The notes beneath the pieces were generated by a model. It did not search any database, had not been told where the DNA came from, and saw nothing but the letters and a program-made list of their open reading frames with translations. DNA of 64,000 nucleotides from Sphingomonadales bacterium (GTDB lineage: Bacteria > Pseudomonadota > Alphaproteobacteria > Sphingomonadales > Sphingomonadaceae): positions 124,001 to 188,000 of the forward strand of contig JADJAC010000008.1 of NCBI GenBank assembly GCA_016704425.1, given 5' to 3'. The position numbers and the translations under genes were made by a program. Below are positions 47,109 to 55,725 of this stretch, piece by piece. Position 1 is the stretch's first letter. Each line of letters begins with the position of its first letter.

Positions 47109-47751
47109 AATTTCCCCGATATTCGTCGTGGTGCCGCTGGTGATGCGTTGCCGTGATCAACCAGTTTCCCAAGACGCCCCTGACAATGATGCGCGGAAAC
47201 AGTTCCCAACCCATATGATTGGTGACACCCATAAGCGTCATCACCGAAAGCACAACCGCAAGTGCTGCAACATGAATGGGAATGAAGAAGACGAGGGCCG
47301 GGATGACAATCGCGCCGGTCAGGGCCTCCCAGGGATGAAAGCTCATCGCAGCCCAGGCGGTCGGCGGGCGGCTCGCATGATGGACAGCATGTGCGCGACT
47401 GAAAAACCATGGGCGGTGCATCAGCCTGTGCGTCCAGTAGAACCAGCTGTCGTGGGCAGCGAGATAGAGCAGGATCGAGACCGGGAAATACCAGAGTGGG
47501 TATGCGTCGATTTCCCGATAGATCAGCGTCCAGCCGTGCGAATCCCATCCCCAGGCCACAATCCCGGCCGGAATTCCGTAAATCGCGGCACTGGCCAGGG
47601 ACCATGCGATCTCACGCCGGATCTGCGGGGTGAGACGTGCATAAAGACCCGGATGCCGCAGGCGCGTTGCCCAGGCAAATGCCCCGCTCACGATCAGGTA
47701 GCGGGCCCCGACGATCAGGGTCATGGCAACGGCAGAAAGAAGGATTGCCAA
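47005..47751 (-). CDS. Sterol desaturase / fatty acid hydroxylase family protein
   Basis: 248 residues, integral membrane, di-iron His motifs HDSWFYWTHRLMH, HAVHH and HHQRHH in the family order. Oxygen-dependent hydroxylase or desaturase of a lipid (carotenoid or hopanoid possible, not shown). Starts after the tRNA-Thr gene. Confidence 0.87.
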   Translation of the reverse strand: MAILLSAVAMTLIVGARYLIVSGAFAWATRLRHPGLYARLTPQIRREIAWSLASAAIYGIPAGIVAWGWDSHGWTLIYREIDAYPLWYFPVSILLYLAAHDSWFYWTHRLMHRPWFFSRAHAVHHASRPPTAWAAMSFHPWEALTGAIVIPALVFFIPIHVAALAVVLSVMTLMGVTNHMGWELFPRIIVRGVLGNWLITATHHQRHHDEYRGNYGLYFRVWDKLCGTDRGLGTFADGDSRSGGTVKP

Positions 47752-47778
47752 ACGTGCCGCCTTTGGTGACTGATCTGC

Positions 47779-47854
47779 TGGTGCCGCTTACAGGACTCGA
47801 ACCTGTGACCCCCGCATTACGAATGCGATGCTCTACCAACTGAGCTAAAGCGGC
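47779..47854 (-). tRNA. tRNA-Thr (anticodon CGT)
   Basis: Cloverleaf on the minus strand: acceptor GCCGCTT/AAGCGGC, D-arm TAGCTCAGTTGGTAGAGC, anticodon stem GCATT/AATGC with loop giving CGT, T-arm AGGTTCGAGTCCT, encoded CCA at 47781-47779. Second threonine tRNA of the window; complements the TGT one. Confidence 0.95.
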
Positions 47855-48086
47855 CAGAGGGCGGGCGCTTACCAGTGCGACCGGGTAAGCACAAGGGGGT
47901 CTGGAGAGTGTTGCTTCAGGGATCCTCGATGGCGGGTCCCGCCATACAGGCTACGGCTCATTGCGTAATGCCTTGATAAGAATTGGCTTGTAGGGATCGG
48001 TTCAACCGACTGGACAAGATTGTAACAATTTTTCACAATCGACCTCTGTAAATCGGCCGCTGTAAAGCATAGAGGATTGGATCGCT

Positions 48087-48419
48087 ATGCCACTGAAAGA
48101 CAATGACATGACGACCAGCCTAGGCGAAATTACACAGAAACGGCAGGAAGAACGGGCGCGCGTCAATCTTGACGGGCCGACGCTTCGCCAGGCGAATGGC
48201 ATGATCGGGTCGATCAAGCTGCATGACGTTTCGTCCCGCGGTTTTCGGACGGATTGGCCTGAAAAGCTGCTCCCCGGGGAAAAGGTCTGGCTCAAAGTGC
48301 CCGGGATTGACGAACTTCCCGCAACCGTTGCCTGGGAACTGGATCTGATGATCGGTTGCCAGTTCGAAGTTGCCTTGAGACCTGGCGTATTCTCCAAAAT
48401 CGTCAATCAGAAAAGTTGA
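48087..48419 (+). CDS. PilZ-domain protein (c-di-GMP receptor)
   Basis: 110 residues. The RxxxR motif (RQEERARV) and the DxSxxG motif (DVSSRGF) that bind cyclic di-GMP are both present. Single-domain protein, so an adaptor in c-di-GMP signalling is likely; partner unknown. 232 bases of intergenic DNA separate it from tRNA-Thr. Confidence 0.82.
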   Translation: MPLKDNDMTTSLGEITQKRQEERARVNLDGPTLRQANGMIGSIKLHDVSSRGFRTDWPEKLLPGEKVWLKVPGIDELPATVAWELDLMIGCQFEVALRPGVFSKIVNQKS

Positions 48420-48463
48420 CCGGGCCCCAGCGCAGACTCTAGGGATTTCAGCCGAAGGGGGCT

Positions 48464-48652
48464 GTGATGGCAAGAGCGTGCTGGCGTTGCGTGGAACCGA
48501 TTGATGATACGGCCACCCGTTGTCCGTCATGCGGCGTCCGTATTGTGCCGCTCTCTTCCGAACCGAGCCCGCTGGCAACAGCGCGCAAGATCCGCATGGC
48601 CATTCTGGTGCTGATTGTGGCGACGGGCGCCCTTGTCGCATGGGTCCTTTGA
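48464..48652 (+). CDS. Small zinc-ribbon membrane protein
   Basis: 62 residues: Cys6, Cys9, Cys20, Cys23 (CWRC and CPSC) form a zinc ribbon; a C-terminal helix (about 44-62, MAILVLIVATGALVAWVL) is a membrane anchor. Unknown function. Confidence 0.6.
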   Translation: MMARACWRCVEPIDDTATRCPSCGVRIVPLSSEPSPLATARKIRMAILVLIVATGALVAWVL

Positions 48653-48664
48653 CGGGGCCGGGAC

Positions 48665-49285
48665 TTACCGCTCCGGCAGCATCGCCATCGCATCCTTCAG
48701 CAAGCGACGCACAACCGCGCACGCTTCGACCACCGGCAGTTCCTGATCGTGGCGAAGCAGGCGCCATGTCTGGAAACTGAGGATCACGTTTATAGCGCGC
48801 GCACCCAGCGTGTCTTCGCGAACCGAAGCGGGAAGCTGGGCATCGAGGCTTTCGGATTCGAGGCGCAACATCCTCTTGTAATCCTGCATCAGGAATTCGG
48901 ATTGGAAGCGCTTCAGGTTGGCGGAAATGCGGTATGGCAGGATCGCTTCGAAAACGCGCGCCCGTTTGTCAGCTGTGGAGAGCATCTGCTCTTTCCAGCT
49001 GTCTCCGGCGGGAACTTCCATGATGATCGGAATCACCTTCGCTTCGATGGCATCGCACATTTCGCGATAGAGGGCGTCCATATCGTCAAAGTGGCGGAAT
49101 ACCGATCGGAGACCGACGCCGGCTACCTCAGCCACGCGCGCGGCGCTTGGGGAGACATCGCCATTGCCGACCAGTTCAAGCATTGCGGATACGATCCGCG
49201 CCCGGCTTGAGCGGCTGCGCTCGCGCCGGCCATCGGTCTCGCGGAGTGCATCAACGGCAGGATCGGGTGCATGAATGACAGTCAT
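48665..49285 (-). CDS. TetR-family transcriptional regulator
   Basis: 206 residues. N-terminal HTH: RIVSAMLELVGNGDVSPSAARVAEVAGVGLRSVFRHFDDMDALYREM. ATG 49285 with GGGAG upstream is chosen; the longer frame to 49660 is not supported. It lies 104 bases downstream of the cytochrome operon on the same strand, so regulation of that operon is possible but not shown. Confidence 0.87.
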   Translation of the reverse strand: MTVIHAPDPAVDALRETDGRRERSRSSRARIVSAMLELVGNGDVSPSAARVAEVAGVGLRSVFRHFDDMDALYREMCDAIEAKVIPIIMEVPAGDSWKEQMLSTADKRARVFEAILPYRISANLKRFQSEFLMQDYKRMLRLESESLDAQLPASVREDTLGARAINVILSFQTWRLLRHDQELPVVEACAVVRRLLKDAMAMLPER

Positions 49286-49389
49286 GTGCTGCTCCCTTGC
49301 CTGTCGGAGGCGCCATGGCAAGGGGGAAGGGAGGATCGGGTGCGCCGATTTGGTGAGTCCAGCTGGATACAAACCAGCGCCCACTCTGT

Positions 49390-50103
49390 TCAATCTTCGT
49401 CCTCTCTGTCCCCTTCCACGCCCTTCGCGCTGCGATGGCAGCGGACACAATCTCCAATATCCCGGATACCCTCTTCTGCATGTAATGCCGCGATCTGCGC
49501 CGGCTGATGCGCGTGACAGCCAAAACAGGTGTAGCCCTTGAACGCATTGCCAACGTGGCACGTCACGCAGGCGACATTGTGTTCGCCGTCGAGCTTGAAG
49601 TAGCGGTCGTGCGCGAAGTTGGCGGGTTTCCAGCCGCTTGTTCGGTGGCACTGCGCACATTCTCCCGCGATCTTGGCATGAAGCGCATCCTTCGGTTTGG
49701 CATGACAGCTGACACAGTTGCGGGCGATGGCGGGATTCAGGAGAGTGTGGTCAAACGTCATTGGGCGCTTGCCCGCAAAAAGATTGGCGGCATGATCCGA
49801 ATGACACGCAGTGCAGTCCAGTTCCTTCAACTGCGCATGGAAAGCAGGTCTTTTTGGTACCTTGTCGATCAGGTGTCCCGTGGTTGTTCGTACCCCAATC
49901 TGCGCAGGCACGTGGCAGACAATGCACCGGGTCGATGAGGCTCCGCGCAATGGCGCATGGCAGGCAAAACAGTCATTCTGGATCCGCGCATGGCCGGGTA
50001 TCAGCGCACCGGGTGCAATCATCTGGTGCGGAAAGACGAACAACAGAACAAGCAGCGTCGCCAGCGCAAGCCCGATGCCCGCGAGGAGGCCGGGACGTTT
50101 CAA
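49390..50103 (-). CDS. Membrane-anchored eight-haem cytochrome c
   Basis: 237 residues. N-terminal anchor (about 7-27, LLAGIGLALATLLVLLFVF) followed by eight CxxCH haem sites: CFACH, CIVCH, CTACH, CVSCH, CAQCH, CVTCH, CFGCH and CVRCH. Probably carries electrons in the periplasm. The start is TTG 50103, overlapping the upstream stop as TTGA; in-frame residues further up lie in the previous gene. Similar to cytochrome c3/class III-like proteins but without an identified terminal reductase domain. Confidence 0.82.
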   Translation of the reverse strand: MKRPGLLAGIGLALATLLVLLFVFPHQMIAPGALIPGHARIQNDCFACHAPLRGASSTRCIVCHVPAQIGVRTTTGHLIDKVPKRPAFHAQLKELDCTACHSDHAANLFAGKRPMTFDHTLLNPAIARNCVSCHAKPKDALHAKIAGECAQCHRTSGWKPANFAHDRYFKLDGEHNVACVTCHVGNAFKGYTCFGCHAHQPAQIAALHAEEGIRDIGDCVRCHRSAKGVEGDREDED

Positions 50104-50690
50104 TGCCAGCCCCAAAAAAGAAAAATCGCCAGAATATGGGCAAGCGCGAGGCCGCAGAATGCCAGAGTGATCGGGACATGGATCACGCGCCATTGCTTGA
50201 TGATGTTCACGGTCAAACTGTCAAAATGGGTTTTCTCGGCGATGGCGTCTGCAGAAAGACCTGCATCGGAAAGCGCCACCCGAGTCCCTGCAAGCCTTCT
50301 TTGCGCGCGGCCCAAAAGGTATTTCCCGGTGAGGCCGCTCGTGACGTTGATGACCATGGCCGCAACCGCCAGCCAGGCCAGCCAGGCATTGAAGTGGATA
50401 CCGGCATGGACCAGAACGAGGAGCGAACCCGCCCAGGCGAGTAGCTCATGCTCCTTCAACAGTTTCGGCGGCTTTCCTGCCTTGATGAACTTGCGTTTGC
50501 GCAGAGAATATCGCGCGGATGCAAGGATGAGGATCGTCCCTGGAATCCCCAGATATCGCCCGATCCAGACGGCATTCGCCACGTGCAGCAAGGTATCGAC
50601 CAGCAATGCTGCACCCAAAAGCGCGAACAAGGCCAAGCAAAAGGGCAAAACCTCGCGACCAAGCAGGCTTTGCGACCGGCCCGCTGCCAC
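50100..50690 (-). CDS. Cytochrome b-like membrane protein
   Basis: 196 residues with about four membrane helices and several His suited to bind haem (LLHVANAVW, LVHAGIHFNAWL, WRVIHVPI, LAHILAI). Between the b561-type and multihaem c genes, so likely part of the same transmembrane electron-transfer unit. GTG start 50690 shares a base with the b561 stop; four-base overlap with the next gene. Exact family not assigned. Confidence 0.68.
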   Translation of the reverse strand: MAAGRSQSLLGREVLPFCLALFALLGAALLVDTLLHVANAVWIGRYLGIPGTILILASARYSLRKRKFIKAGKPPKLLKEHELLAWAGSLLVLVHAGIHFNAWLAWLAVAAMVINVTSGLTGKYLLGRAQRRLAGTRVALSDAGLSADAIAEKTHFDSLTVNIIKQWRVIHVPITLAFCGLALAHILAIFLFWGWH

Positions 50691-51238
50691 TATCGCGGCC
50701 CGGGCATCATTCGGCGCAGCGTATCATCCTTGACGACGTAGTGATGGTACAGCGCCGCAACCGCATGAAGGCCCACAAGAAAATAGCCAATCGTCGCGAC
50801 TGCTTCGTGAACTTCCTTCACCTGGTTTGCCAGCGCCTTGTCGGGCCCAACAAGCGCGGGCAGGTCCATACCGAAAAACGGTATGGCTTTGCCTGACGCG
50901 CTAAGTATGATCCATCCCGCAATCGGCATCCCGATCATGAACCCATACAATGCAAGATGCGTCAGCTTGGCGAGAAGAGTCTGCCAGGCAGGCGGTTCTG
51001 GGACTATTGGCGGACACGTGGCCGTCAACCGTGCGATGATCCTGATGACGACGAGCAGGAGGACGGAAAGGCCGAGCATGAAATGCCACATCTTCAGCCC
51101 TTCGCGAAAATCGCTCCCTTTGGGATAATAGCTGCGCAATTCCATGCACGCGTAAACTGCAACGAGGAGGATCAGCATCACCCAATGGAGCGAGATGGAC
51201 AGGGATGAATAGCGCGATCGAACAGTAGCTGCGTTCAT
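50690..51238 (-). CDS. Cytochrome b561-type membrane protein
   Basis: 182 residues, four helices: SISLHWVMLILLVAVYACMELRSYYP (His in helix 1), MWHFMLGLSVLLLVVIR (helix 2), YGFMIGMPIAGWI (helix 3) and GLHAVAALYHHYVVKDDTLRRM (helix 4), the cytochrome b561 pattern with two haem b sites. ATG 51238 (MNAATVRSR). First gene of the b561/membrane/eight-haem unit; probably passes electrons between quinone pool and periplasm. Confidence 0.83.
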   Translation of the reverse strand: MNAATVRSRYSSLSISLHWVMLILLVAVYACMELRSYYPKGSDFREGLKMWHFMLGLSVLLLVVIRIIARLTATCPPIVPEPPAWQTLLAKLTHLALYGFMIGMPIAGWIILSASGKAIPFFGMDLPALVGPDKALANQVKEVHEAVATIGYFLVGLHAVAALYHHYVVKDDTLRRMMPGPR

Positions 51239-51682
51239 GGCAAGACTCCTATTGCACAGCATCGGCAATACACGGCCAGGGCGCGCAGAAATTGTTCTGA
51301 ATCAAAGCGCAACGAAAGGTCAGCCATTGAAGTGCGTTCGGTGACAATCGAATGCATCAAACCCAACTGAAGCAAGCGACCATATGTTCCGGTTTGTGCA
51401 GGTCCGATATTCCCGAAAGGCAATGGCGCAGCAACATCACTCCTATCGACGGGGGCCATGTCACGACCTGCCACAGGTTACCCATCACGAAACAACCAAG
51501 AAAACTAAGCGCCAGTTCCCGCGAACCTTGGCTATGTGTTTTAGTCGCTTTATGTTGCCCGAATGTGGATCGAGGAAGCACATAGCCCCCGGCATTTGGT
51601 GTTTCCCACATGTATCCTGGCCGAAGCCGGAGGAAGCGCGAAATGGGCCTGCCTCTCCAACAAACTGTAATTAAACAGTTTT
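51239..51682. other. Gene-free stretch
   Basis: 444 bases with no recognisable protein. The only structure seen is AAACTGT (51662-51668) / ACAGTTT (51675-51681), a short A/T-rich stem immediately after tRNA-Lys on the minus strand that may help end its transcript. Confidence 0.45.
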
Positions 51683-51758
51683 TGGTGAGCCCTGCTGGAT
51701 TCGAACCAGCGACCTACTGATTAAAAGTCAGTTGCTCTACCGACTGAGCTAAGGGCCC
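51683..51758 (-). tRNA. tRNA-Lys (anticodon TTT)
   Basis: Cloverleaf on the minus strand: acceptor GGGCCCT/AGGGCTC with one G-T pair, D-arm TTAGCTCAGTCGGTAGAGC, anticodon stem CTGACTTTTAATCAG giving TTT, T-arm GGTTCGAATCC, encoded CCA at 51685-51683. Confidence 0.95.
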
Positions 51759-51774
51759 CACCAAGCGGGCTCCC

Positions 51775-52266
51775 CTATGCGGCGGGGCGCTTGCGGTCAA
51801 GGCGGGCCTTGAGTTGGCGAACCGTTAAGCCCGACAAGGGATCGCGCCATTCTCCGGCGATCGTTGCGAGCGGATCAAGGACAAAGGACCTTTTCCGGAA
51901 TTCACGGTGCGGAACAACCAGGCCTTGCGAGGCCCAGCTGCCCCTCGACCAAAGCAGAATATCAAGGTCAAGCGTGCGCGCGGACCAGCGAGATCCTCCC
52001 GGTCTTCTGCCGAATTCCCGTTCGATCTTCTTGAGGCGCTTGAGGAGCCTGTGCGGTTCGAAGCGGGTTTCGATGAGAGCGGCCGCATTGGCATAGGTGC
52101 GGCGCGACGGCCCAAGCGGGCGGCTCCGCACCGTGCGAGAGGCGGCGATCACATGGACCTTCTTCCGGTCAAGCCTCGTCAGAGCCGCCCTTATTATCGC
52201 TTCGGGCGAACCGAATCGGACATGGCGCCGGTTTGATCCCAGTGCGATCGCGAAACGGCTGCGCAC
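51775..52266 (-). CDS. folK: 2-amino-4-hydroxy-6-hydroxymethyldihydropteridine diphosphokinase
   Basis: Transfers pyrophosphate from ATP to 6-hydroxymethyl-dihydropterin in folate synthesis. 163 residues, usual length. Family blocks ALGSNRRHVRFGSPEAI, FGRRPGGSRWSARTLDLDILLW (ATP/Mg Asp pair) and VPHREFRKRSFVLDPL. Start is GTG at 52266. Just downstream of an ABM gene. Confidence 0.9.
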   Translation of the reverse strand: MRSRFAIALGSNRRHVRFGSPEAIIRAALTRLDRKKVHVIAASRTVRSRPLGPSRRTYANAAALIETRFEPHRLLKRLKKIEREFGRRPGGSRWSARTLDLDILLWSRGSWASQGLVVPHREFRKRSFVLDPLATIAGEWRDPLSGLTVRQLKARLDRKRPAA

Positions 52267-52271
52267 CGCAG

Positions 52272-52565
52272 TCAGACAGTTTTCAGATAGTCGAGATAGC
52301 AGCCTTCTGGCGGCCCATCGATTGCGTCACGCAAGGGCGCAAGTGCTTCCTTGGCCATATGGTCGCCAGCGCCCTTGTGCGCGGCAATGGATTCCCATTT
52401 TTCGATAAAGACGAAACGATGCTCATCGCCAGCATCGCGCAGCAGCTCGACACCCTCGCTGCCTGGCACCTTGCGGACTGCATCGGCCAGATTGGACAGT
52501 GCGGTTTCCAACTGCGCGCTTCCGCCTTGCTTTGCGGTCATGATATAGTGGCGGGCGACGGTCAT
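52272..52565 (-). CDS. Antibiotic-biosynthesis-monooxygenase (ABM) fold protein
   Basis: 97 residues: RHYIMTAKQGGSAQLETALSNLADAVRKVPGSEGVELLRD and FVFIEKWESIAAHKGAGD, the ABM dimeric alpha-beta barrel fold. Small monooxygenase-like or quinone-related protein; function not defined. ATG 52565, five bases before folK. Confidence 0.78.
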   Translation of the reverse strand: MTVARHYIMTAKQGGSAQLETALSNLADAVRKVPGSEGVELLRDAGDEHRFVFIEKWESIAAHKGAGDHMAKEALAPLRDAIDGPPEGCYLDYLKTV

Positions 52566-52586
52566 TTCTCTTCTCCTTGCTGAAAT

Positions 52587-53435
52587 TCAAATATCTGCGA
52601 CCAGCCGACCATACATGTCGGGACGCCGGTCGCGGAAAAAGCCGAAGGTTGCGCGGTGTTTCGCGACCTGTTCGAGGTCAAAGGTCGCATCGAGCACGCC
52701 TTGCGCCCCATCGCCCATCTCGGCAACGAAATCGCCGCGCTCATCTGTGATGAAACTATGGCCATAAAAGCTCATCGCGCCTTCAACGCCTGTGCGGTTG
52801 GCCGCAACGACGGGCACGACATTGGACACTGCATGGCCGACCATGGCCCGCCGCCAGAGGCGGGAGGTGTCAAGCTCTTCGGCTGCGGGTTCATCCCCGA
52901 TTGCCGTCGGGAAGAACAGGATATCCGCCCCCATCAGCATCATTGCCCGAGCGGTCTCCGGATACCATTGATCCCAGCAGATGCCGATGCCGATCGTGCC
53001 ATAGCGGGTCGGCCAGACCTTGAAGCCAGTGTTTCCCGGTCGGAAATAGAATTTCTCCTCATAGCCGGGCCCGTCAGGGATGTGCGTCTTGCGATAAACG
53101 CCCATCACCGCGCCGCTGTCGTCGATCATCGCCAGGCTGTTGTAATAATGGGGGCCGTCCGCTTCGAAAAAGCTGGTCGGAATGTAGACCTGCAGTTCGG
53201 CTGCCAGCGCCTGCATGGCTTGCACGGCCTTGTGCGCCGCAACCGGCTTCGCGCGCGCGAAGAAGCGGTCTTCCTCCGTCTGGCAGAAATAATGGCCCTC
53301 GAAGAGCTCGGGGGGAAGGATGATCTTTGCCCCGCGGCCAGCCGCTTCGCGGACGAGTGCGGATACGGACGCTATATTGGCGTCAATATCGTCGCTGAGC
53401 GCAAGCTGGAGGGCGGCTACGTGCATGGGTCTCAT
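52587..53435 (-). CDS. aguB: N-carbamoylputrescine amidase
   Basis: Nitrilase-superfamily hydrolase releasing putrescine, CO2 and ammonia from N-carbamoylputrescine. 282 residues. Catalytic triad Glu43 (PPELFEG), Lys116 (YRKTHIPDGPG) and Cys153 (GICWDQWYPE). ATG 53435 overlaps the aguA stop as ATGA; an upstream start at 53462 is not needed. Follows aguA, making the two-step agmatine to putrescine route. Confidence 0.93.
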   Translation of the reverse strand: MRPMHVAALQLALSDDIDANIASVSALVREAAGRGAKIILPPELFEGHYFCQTEEDRFFARAKPVAAHKAVQAMQALAAELQVYIPTSFFEADGPHYYNSLAMIDDSGAVMGVYRKTHIPDGPGYEEKFYFRPGNTGFKVWPTRYGTIGIGICWDQWYPETARAMMLMGADILFFPTAIGDEPAAEELDTSRLWRRAMVGHAVSNVVPVVAANRTGVEGAMSFYGHSFITDERGDFVAEMGDGAQGVLDATFDLEQVAKHRATFGFFRDRRPDMYGRLVADI

Positions 53436-54415
53436 AGTGAAGGCACTTGCTGGCTGATGCAATGGAATGAACCCCCACCCGTCAGGATATGTCCTGACGG
53501 CAGGCCGACCGTCTCCCGATCCGGAAAGAGCTTCGCGATCGCGGTGACTGCGGCAGCATCACTTGGCCCGCCGTAGGTCGGAACAACCACAACGGCATTG
53601 CCGATATAGAAATTCATATGGCTGGCGGGAATGACTTCGCCCTCGGCTTCATGTCGGCCAGCGGACGGGATCGTCACGATCTCGACTGGCCAATCCTTTG
53701 TCCGGGCCAAGGCATCCGCGAAAATCCCGGCATTGGGATCATCGCCGCCAAAAGGTTCGGGCAGCGCAAGCTTCCCCGGCCCGACGAACCGGGCGATGTT
53801 GTCCACATGGCCATCGGTATGGTCGTTCTTGAGACCAACACCGAGCCACAGCACCTGGTCGAGGCCAAGATCCGCGCACAGCCGGTCCTCGATATCACGC
53901 CGCGCCAGTTCCGGATTGCGATTGGGATTCAGGAGGCACTGCCCGGTCGTGACACACAGCCCTGCGCCATCGACATCGATTGCGCCGCCTTCAAGGATCC
54001 AGCCCTTGGGTTCACGCATGATGCCCGATTGCGCGCAGAGAATCTCCGCCACATGTTCGTCGAGCGGGGACGGATATTTGCCGCCCCAGCCGTTGCTCCG
54101 ATAATCAAGCGCAAGATGGCCGTGCTCGTTCCGGATGATGATCGGGCCCGTATCGCGGAGCCAGATATCGAAAAAAGGCGCGGAAATGATCTGCGCGCAA
54201 TCCCCGGCCAGTGCGCGCGCGGCTTCCTCGGCAAGGCCGTTGGCGCAGACGAGTTGCACCTTTTCGCCGCGTCCGCCAGCATGCACGGCGCGCGCGAACG
54301 CAGCCACTTCGGCCTGTGCGCCTTCAAGATCGTCAAGCCATAGATCGACATCGCTTGGAAAGCCGATCCAGACACTGTCATGCGGAGCCCATTCGGGCGG
54401 TTGATACCGAGTCAT
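53432..54415 (-). CDS. aguA: Agmatine deiminase
   Basis: Hydrolyses agmatine to N-carbamoylputrescine plus ammonia. 327 residues, penta-beta/alpha fold. The nucleophile is Cys319 in GGGSFHCISQQ; other motifs are SVWIGFPSDVDLW, DIWLRDTGP, NGWGGKYP, DHTDGHVDN and SHMNFYIGN. Translationally coupled to aguB (ATGA). Confidence 0.93.
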   Translation of the reverse strand: MTRYQPPEWAPHDSVWIGFPSDVDLWLDDLEGAQAEVAAFARAVHAGGRGEKVQLVCANGLAEEAARALAGDCAQIISAPFFDIWLRDTGPIIIRNEHGHLALDYRSNGWGGKYPSPLDEHVAEILCAQSGIMREPKGWILEGGAIDVDGAGLCVTTGQCLLNPNRNPELARRDIEDRLCADLGLDQVLWLGVGLKNDHTDGHVDNIARFVGPGKLALPEPFGGDDPNAGIFADALARTKDWPVEIVTIPSAGRHEAEGEVIPASHMNFYIGNAVVVVPTYGGPSDAAAVTAIAKLFPDRETVGLPSGHILTGGGSFHCISQQVPSL

Positions 54416-54535
54416 GCAGGCGGCTTTAGTCGGCGCAGGGGCAAGGGTTCAAGTCGAACCCCTTGCCCTTGAACCCCGCAGCCTATAGAGGCGCGGCCAA
54501 ATCCAACCCCTCAAGTCCAATGGAGACGACCAGAC

Positions 54536-54958
54536 ATGGCCGCCAATCGTACCTTTTCGATCATCAAGCCCGACGCAACGCGCCGCAACCTGACGGGTGC
54601 CGTGACCAAGATGCTGGAAGATGCCGGCCTGCGCGTTGTTGCATCGAAGCGCATTCACATGACCAAGGCACAGGCCGAAGGCTTCTATGCCGTCCACAAG
54701 GAACGGCCGTTTTTCAACGATCTTGTTGCATTCATGACGTCAGGTCCGGTGGTCGTGCAAGTTCTCGAAGGCGAAAATGCCGTCCAGCGCAACCGCGACA
54801 TCATGGGCGCAACCAACCCGGAGAATGCCGCCGAAGGCACGATCCGCAAGACGCACGCTGAATCGATCGAAGCCAATTCGGTCCATGGGTCGGACAGCGA
54901 CGAAAATGCCGCGATCGAAATCGCCTTTTTCTTCAAGCCGGAAGAAATTGTCGGCTGA
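54536..54958 (+). CDS. ndk: Nucleoside diphosphate kinase
   Basis: Balances nucleoside di- and triphosphates by a phospho-His intermediate. 140 residues. Active His117 in NSVHGSDS; RDIMGATNP and TFSIIKPDATRRNLTG are intact. ATG 54536 follows GGAGA. Divergent from aguA across about 120 bases; hisN overlaps its 3' end. Confidence 0.95.
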   Translation: MAANRTFSIIKPDATRRNLTGAVTKMLEDAGLRVVASKRIHMTKAQAEGFYAVHKERPFFNDLVAFMTSGPVVVQVLEGENAVQRNRDIMGATNPENAAEGTIRKTHAESIEANSVHGSDSDENAAIEIAFFFKPEEIVG

Positions 54959-55712
54959 TCTTGCCCTGGCGAGCCGCCTTGCCGATGCGGCAGGGGCGGC
55001 GATCCGGCCCTATTTCCGGTCTGCATTCGGGCTGGAAATGAAAGCTGATGCCACGCCTGTGACTTTGGCTGATCGGGCTGCCGAAGCCGCGATCCGGGCG
55101 ATCCTCGACGTGGAGCGGCCCGATGAGGGGATCATCGGCGAAGAATATGGCAGTACGCGCGAAGGCGCTTCGCGGGTGTGGGTGCTTGACCCCATTGACG
55201 GCACGCGCAGTTTCGTGGGCGGCCGCCCGATCTTCGGGACGCTTATTGCCTTGATCGAGGACGGGGTGCCGATTCTGGGGCTGATCGACCAGCCTATCAG
55301 CGGAGAGCGCTGGATCGGCGCAGCGGGGCAGGGCACCCTGTTCAACGGTGCTCCGGCGAACACACGCAAATGCGCAGCACTCGCGCACGCCGTTCAGGCC
55401 ACCACATCGCCCGCGGCTTTTTCCGCAGACCATCTGCGCGCCTTTGAACGCCTCATCCCTGCAACGAGAGACACTCTTTACGGCGGGGACTGTTACAATT
55501 ACGGGCTGGTTGCGATCGGGCAGATCGACATCGTTGTCGAATCCGGCCTCAAGGTTCATGATTTTGCGGCACTCGTGCCCGTCGTGGAAGGCGCAGGCGG
55601 CATCATGCGCGACTGGCAGGGAAAGCCATTGACAAGCACCAGCGAAGGCCATGTCATTGCTTGTGGCGACGCGGAGCTGCTGCCCCACATACTCGAACGA
55701 CTGAACGCGTGA
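54948..55712 (+). CDS. hisN: Histidinol-phosphatase, inositol monophosphatase family
   Basis: 254 residues. Mg-binding motifs WVLDPIDGTRSF and the later GGDCYNYGLVA / VESGLKVHDFAALVPVVEGAGG are the IMPase signature; the variant matches alphaproteobacterial HisN. Start is TTG 54948 (GGAAGA upstream), overlapping ndk by 11 bases; the frame is open further upstream inside ndk. Another inositol-phosphatase role is the alternative. Confidence 0.85.
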   Translation: MSADLALASRLADAAGAAIRPYFRSAFGLEMKADATPVTLADRAAEAAIRAILDVERPDEGIIGEEYGSTREGASRVWVLDPIDGTRSFVGGRPIFGTLIALIEDGVPILGLIDQPISGERWIGAAGQGTLFNGAPANTRKCAALAHAVQATTSPAAFSADHLRAFERLIPATRDTLYGGDCYNYGLVAIGQIDIVVESGLKVHDFAALVPVVEGAGGIMRDWQGKPLTSTSEGHVIACGDAELLPHILERLNA

Positions 55713-55725
55713 ACCGAGGCAGCTG

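Noticed and set aside
51357..51611. Two opposed 77-84-codon frames in the gap before tRNA-Lys
   Set aside because: No similarity, no ribosome-binding site, overlapping each other.
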